Shown piece after piece: positions 60,941 to 64,000 of a DNA stretch of 64,000 nucleotides (within the stretch, counting starts at the first letter, position 1; each line of letters opens with the position of its first letter). The DNA lies in the NCBI RefSeq assembly GCF_037975245.1, contig NC_092574.1, forward strand, positions 9,769,713 through 9,833,712, given 5' to 3'. Made by a program: the position numbers and the translations under genes. A model generated the notes under the pieces. It saw only the letters and a program-made list of their open reading frames with translations. It was not told the origin of the DNA and ran no database searches. The DNA comes from Apostichopus japonicus. Taxonomy: Eukaryota > Echinodermata > Holothuroidea > Aspidochirotida > Stichopodidae.

Positions 60941-62637
60941 TAACATTGCAAGCATGCATTACATCACATGCATGCGAGTCTGTATTGTCTACGAATGCAG
61001 CTGCAGCCTAGTGTTAATATTCTGGCTGGCATTGGTTCGTTTAGTTGTGTACGTTGTCGTCGTAGCCTATCGTTACACTGAACTAGCCAATATACTCAAA
61101 TAGCACCTGCATTAATACTACTTACTATTTGGCCTATAAACGTCCCGAATTTTAATGATAAAAGTGCACATCCTTGATTTTCAGTAAGATGCTTAGGCTA
61201 TGCAATACTTGGTGTCCTGGTCACAGCAGAAGTCGATTTTCTGTTCCAAGTTGATACGAGATGAGGTCTCACTAATAGTTATAGTACCGTGCCATCTTTT
61301 CAACAGGCCTTCGTACGTGTAGTGTGTGCGCGTGCGCGGGACGTTCACCGTACGTGTAAATGTCTGAGCACCCCCCCACACCCCATGGCACTATTTCAGT
61401 ATTGACACTCCTGATCACTTTAAATGAGATCTTTCTTATCATCACCGCATATTGAAGGGCGGTTAATAAGATGTATGGTACTGGTCGGCCAAAGGTGAAT
61501 CATGAGCAAGTTCGGAGACCCTTTCCCGTGACCCCCACCGGCCCCGTACCGCTGTCAGACCTGGCGATCGCGACAAAATAAACGTAGAAATTTACTGACA
61601 TATTCCATGAGTTACAGACTTACAGTAATGAGCTATGAAAAATACTATAATTCTTGCTAAGTCTTGGTGTGTCCTATGGCGAAACGCACAGATTTGACAA
61701 ATATGACGGTTCTGTGAAGTCTGAAGTATCCAGATGGGTGAAACTGAAGAGAGGACGCGGTGTCGGGGCTGATTCAGGTTTTCACCTTATCATGTGAACG
61801 ATATGATGGAAATGTTCGCAACACCCTATAGAAAAACCTTCTAGCCTGAAAACAAGGTGAATGTGGGGTGGGGGCATGTCACAGTGACACGGGAACCTCT
61901 AAAGAACAGCACCTTTTGATAAAACAGTAAACTTTTCAATTTCTGTAGTTTAGAACCCCCCCCCCCCTAGGCATAAATCCATGGGTTGTGTGGATGGTGT
62001 ACCCCTCCCCAACTCTTTTTGTCAACACAACCAAAAACGTAAAGCACATATTTGCACAATCCCAGTGTGGACCTATTGAAATACGGTACCTAATTTATAG
62101 CCCAAATATGCCTCAGAATGCAGCAATTTATGTATGTTTAATGGGGAAGGGGCCAATCCCCCATTACAAGGGCGTTGACTTGATGGACCTCTGAGTCACA
62201 ACCCGTTCTTATTCAAATCACTGATCAATGCTGCATACTTGAACTAGAGCACCAATGGTGCAGAAGCTCATACCTTTTCGAGCTTAAAAATGTAGGGCCC
62301 ACAAAACTTTATGGCCCATCAAATTTCAGGCCATTTTTCAGATTCCACCAATTTTGGGCCCATGAGGGATAACCCCCCCCCCCCCTCCGTTAGCAGAATC
62401 CTGGCCACACCACTGGCTATAATTCCTATTTTTCCCCCTTTAAATCCTATTTTACCCACTCTCTCAAACAATACCACTGACCTACCCTATTAAACTTTCT
62501 CCCCTTTACCTGAGCAGACCTGAAGCACTCCTTGCCAAAATTTTGGCTGGCTGCCTACATACCTCAGGCTCAAAGACTTCTAAGAATCGGCAAGTGCTGA
62601 TTGGCTATAGGGCTCTCATGCTTACAGTTCAACAGTT
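60941..62637. other. Mostly non-genic; G/C-tract hAT-like fragments
   Basis: A C-tract at 61372-61378, another at 61957-61969 followed by TAGGCATAAATCCATGGG, and a C-tract at 62369-62382 followed by AGAATCCTGGCCACACCACTG (hAT-like end). The ends could not be paired, and no target duplication was found. Confidence 0.4.
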
Positions 62638-62752
62638 AATAACAACTCCCAGTCCTGCTTTAATTCCACTAACAGCCTCTGCAGAGCTTAACCACAAATG
62701 TAAACAAACACTGCAGAGATTGGGAGACAAATTAAAGGAGCTTTGGCAAAAG
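62638..62752 (+). CDS. Weak candidate exon
   Basis: CTTACAG is followed by 115 nt in an open frame, QQLITTPSPALIPLTASAEL then NHKCKQTLQRLGDKLKELWQ, ending at a donor AAAAG|GTAAAG. Predicted to be a helical, lysine-rich peptide. No family is recognised and no linked exon is seen. The polypyrimidine tract is weak. Confidence 0.25.
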
Positions 62753-62859
62753 GTAAAGGCTCAGATTTTTTTAAACAATGGGGATTAATTGTAATTAATT
62801 AACTTTTGACCAAAAATTATTAGGCATCACCTTATTCATACACAATCCAACAATCATCA

Positions 62860-63360
62860 GTTCAACTTTGAATATGATCCATCAAAATCTTGAGGAGATT
62901 GAGATATTTGAAAATATTACAAAGAATGACCCCGATGACCCCCTAAATGACATTTGACCTCAATTTTCCGAACACACCTCGTAACTTTCATCCTGAGGAA
63001 CGTTGTGACCAAGTTTCATTATAACTGGCCATACACTGTACGAACAGGATCAATTTGAAAATATAGGGCCGCGGCCCGGGCCACAAAATACCCCTAGTTG
63101 ATCTTTGATCTCAAATTCATGAACACCCTGAAGGTAAAACTTCCATAGTACTATCGTGACAAACCCTCAACATTGTACCATGGAATCTGTAGGAGAAGAA
63201 GCATTTTGCGTATTTCCACAAACTGGCCCATTACGGCCCACAGGTGACCTTTGACCCCAAATTTCAGACCATTTCTGATGGCCCTATACCCAATGGTCCT
63301 TGTGTCCAAGTTTCATGAAATTCCATCAAACACTGTGCGAGTGGGAGCGGTTTTACCAAT
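62860..63360. repeat. Dispersed repeat, three imperfect units, with DR1-like motif
   Basis: Units share 'TGACCTTTGACC(T/C)(C/A)AAATTT', then 'GTGACCAAGTTTCAT.A', then 'CCATACACTGT.CGA.....AGC'. The third unit has a perfect TGACCT-T-TGACCC at 63245-63257. The same style of repeat lies at 36.7 and 42 kb. Confidence 0.65.
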
Positions 63361-63363
63361 TGT

Positions 63364-63423
63364 TGACGGATAGAGTGATAGAGTGATAGAGTGATAGAAT
63401 GATAGAGTGATAGAGTGATAGAC
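63364..63423. repeat. 8-bp minisatellite TGATAGAG, about seven copies
   Basis: Seven near-perfect TGATAGAG units, one with an A in place of the last G. It directly follows the third unit of the dispersed repeat. Confidence 0.95.
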
Positions 63424-63702
63424 GCCGCACTGTAACAATAGCTCACACCAGCATGCTGGTATGAGCTAAAAACTTGATAACTTATCAAGCGATAAGTTTT
63501 GCTATTTTCGTTAACGCACATACTTCAAATGGCTTAATTTTTGGCAGAAAACCCAGGAAATTTCAGATAAACACGCCAATGAAATAGTACAGCGAGGAAA
63601 GACTGATATAGACTACTGCGCAAGAAAATAATTATAGTACTCATTTCAATATTTCTGTGATACAGTATAAGCAAAGGGGGCTACAGCTCCCATATTAAAC
63701 AC

Positions 63703-63703
<1 letters not shown>
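63424..63703. other. Non-genic DNA
   Basis: No coding signal; a short inverted motif CTCACACCAGCATGC/GCATGCTGGTATGAGC forms a hairpin at about 63441-63468. Confidence 0.5.
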
Positions 63704-63738
<35 letters not shown>

Positions 63739-63753
63739 TATATATATATAAAT

Positions 63754-63791
<38 letters not shown>
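63704..63791. repeat. (TA)n microsatellite with AAA interruptions
   Basis: TA units interrupted by AAA in a fairly regular spacing. Confidence 0.96.
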
Positions 63792-64000
63792 CTATTAAAA
63801 TCTAGATATATATGGCGGTCGACTGATTTATAGTAAACCGAATAGAGTCACTAATCATTTTGTCGTACCTTCACTGACATTTTTTCTTCAAGTACTTGAC
63901 GAATTTCTGGGAATTTGGCTCTATTGCTGCTATTTCAATATATATGAAGGTATTAAACATATAATTCGCTCATGAGCGCTCGTTTTCTTTATACTGAAGG

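Overview
This is a metazoan nuclear window, visibly AT-rich and gene-poor. Introns, long (TA)n tracts, tRNA-headed SINEs, broken non-LTR reverse transcriptases, many hAT-type transposons and dispersed repeats all point to a marine invertebrate. An echinoderm or another invertebrate deuterostome is the best guess, but this rests on repeat style and gene structure only. Nothing suggests bacteria, a virus or a plasmid.

Layout. 1-32 kb is almost entirely non-genic: dinucleotide and trinucleotide microsatellites, one apparently intact tRNA-Arg(CCT) at 10144-10216, SINE copies near 2.3, 8.5, 18.9 and 22.5 kb, a LINE fragment at 13.7 kb, and G/C-tract-rich hAT elements. Four of the hAT insertions can be proved from the bases by 8-bp target-site duplications: 9564-9835, 15000-20566 (a 5.6-kb nested composite), 19565-20213 (inside it) and 21004-21371.

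32-42 kb holds a candidate plus-strand gene: a short first coding exon at 32381-32429 joins in phase to a long acidic exon starting at 40839. Its product is not recognised. Its first intron carries an antisense LINE, a 116-133-bp tandem repeat, an inverted repeat and calcium-channel-free ordinary intron sequence. 43.4-47.9 kb is a repeat complex: GC-rich repeats, a six-unit tandem array of a tRNA-like element (about 152-bp period), then a 761-bp-period satellite whose every full unit contains a near-perfect 313-bp foldback.

48-54 kb contains the 3' end of an adducin gene on the minus strand (exons 53769-53937 and 52647-52862), recognised by the neck-region motif and the C-terminal MARCKS-like lysine-rich tail. 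The tail is out of frame with the strongest splice acceptor, so there is either an alternative acceptor or a one-base indel. An unidentified minus-strand candidate exon lies at 56013-56204. A frame-broken transposase-like gene (56.3-57.5 kb, plus) and a CR1/L2-like reverse transcriptase remnant (60.0-60.9 kb, minus) follow. The window ends in a dispersed repeat family with nuclear-receptor-like DR1 motifs, an 8-bp minisatellite and a (TA)n tract.

Limits: no alignments or splice predictions could be run. Exon calls rest on splice consensus, reading phase and remembered family motifs. Most open reading frames here are microsatellite or transposon artefacts and are left out.
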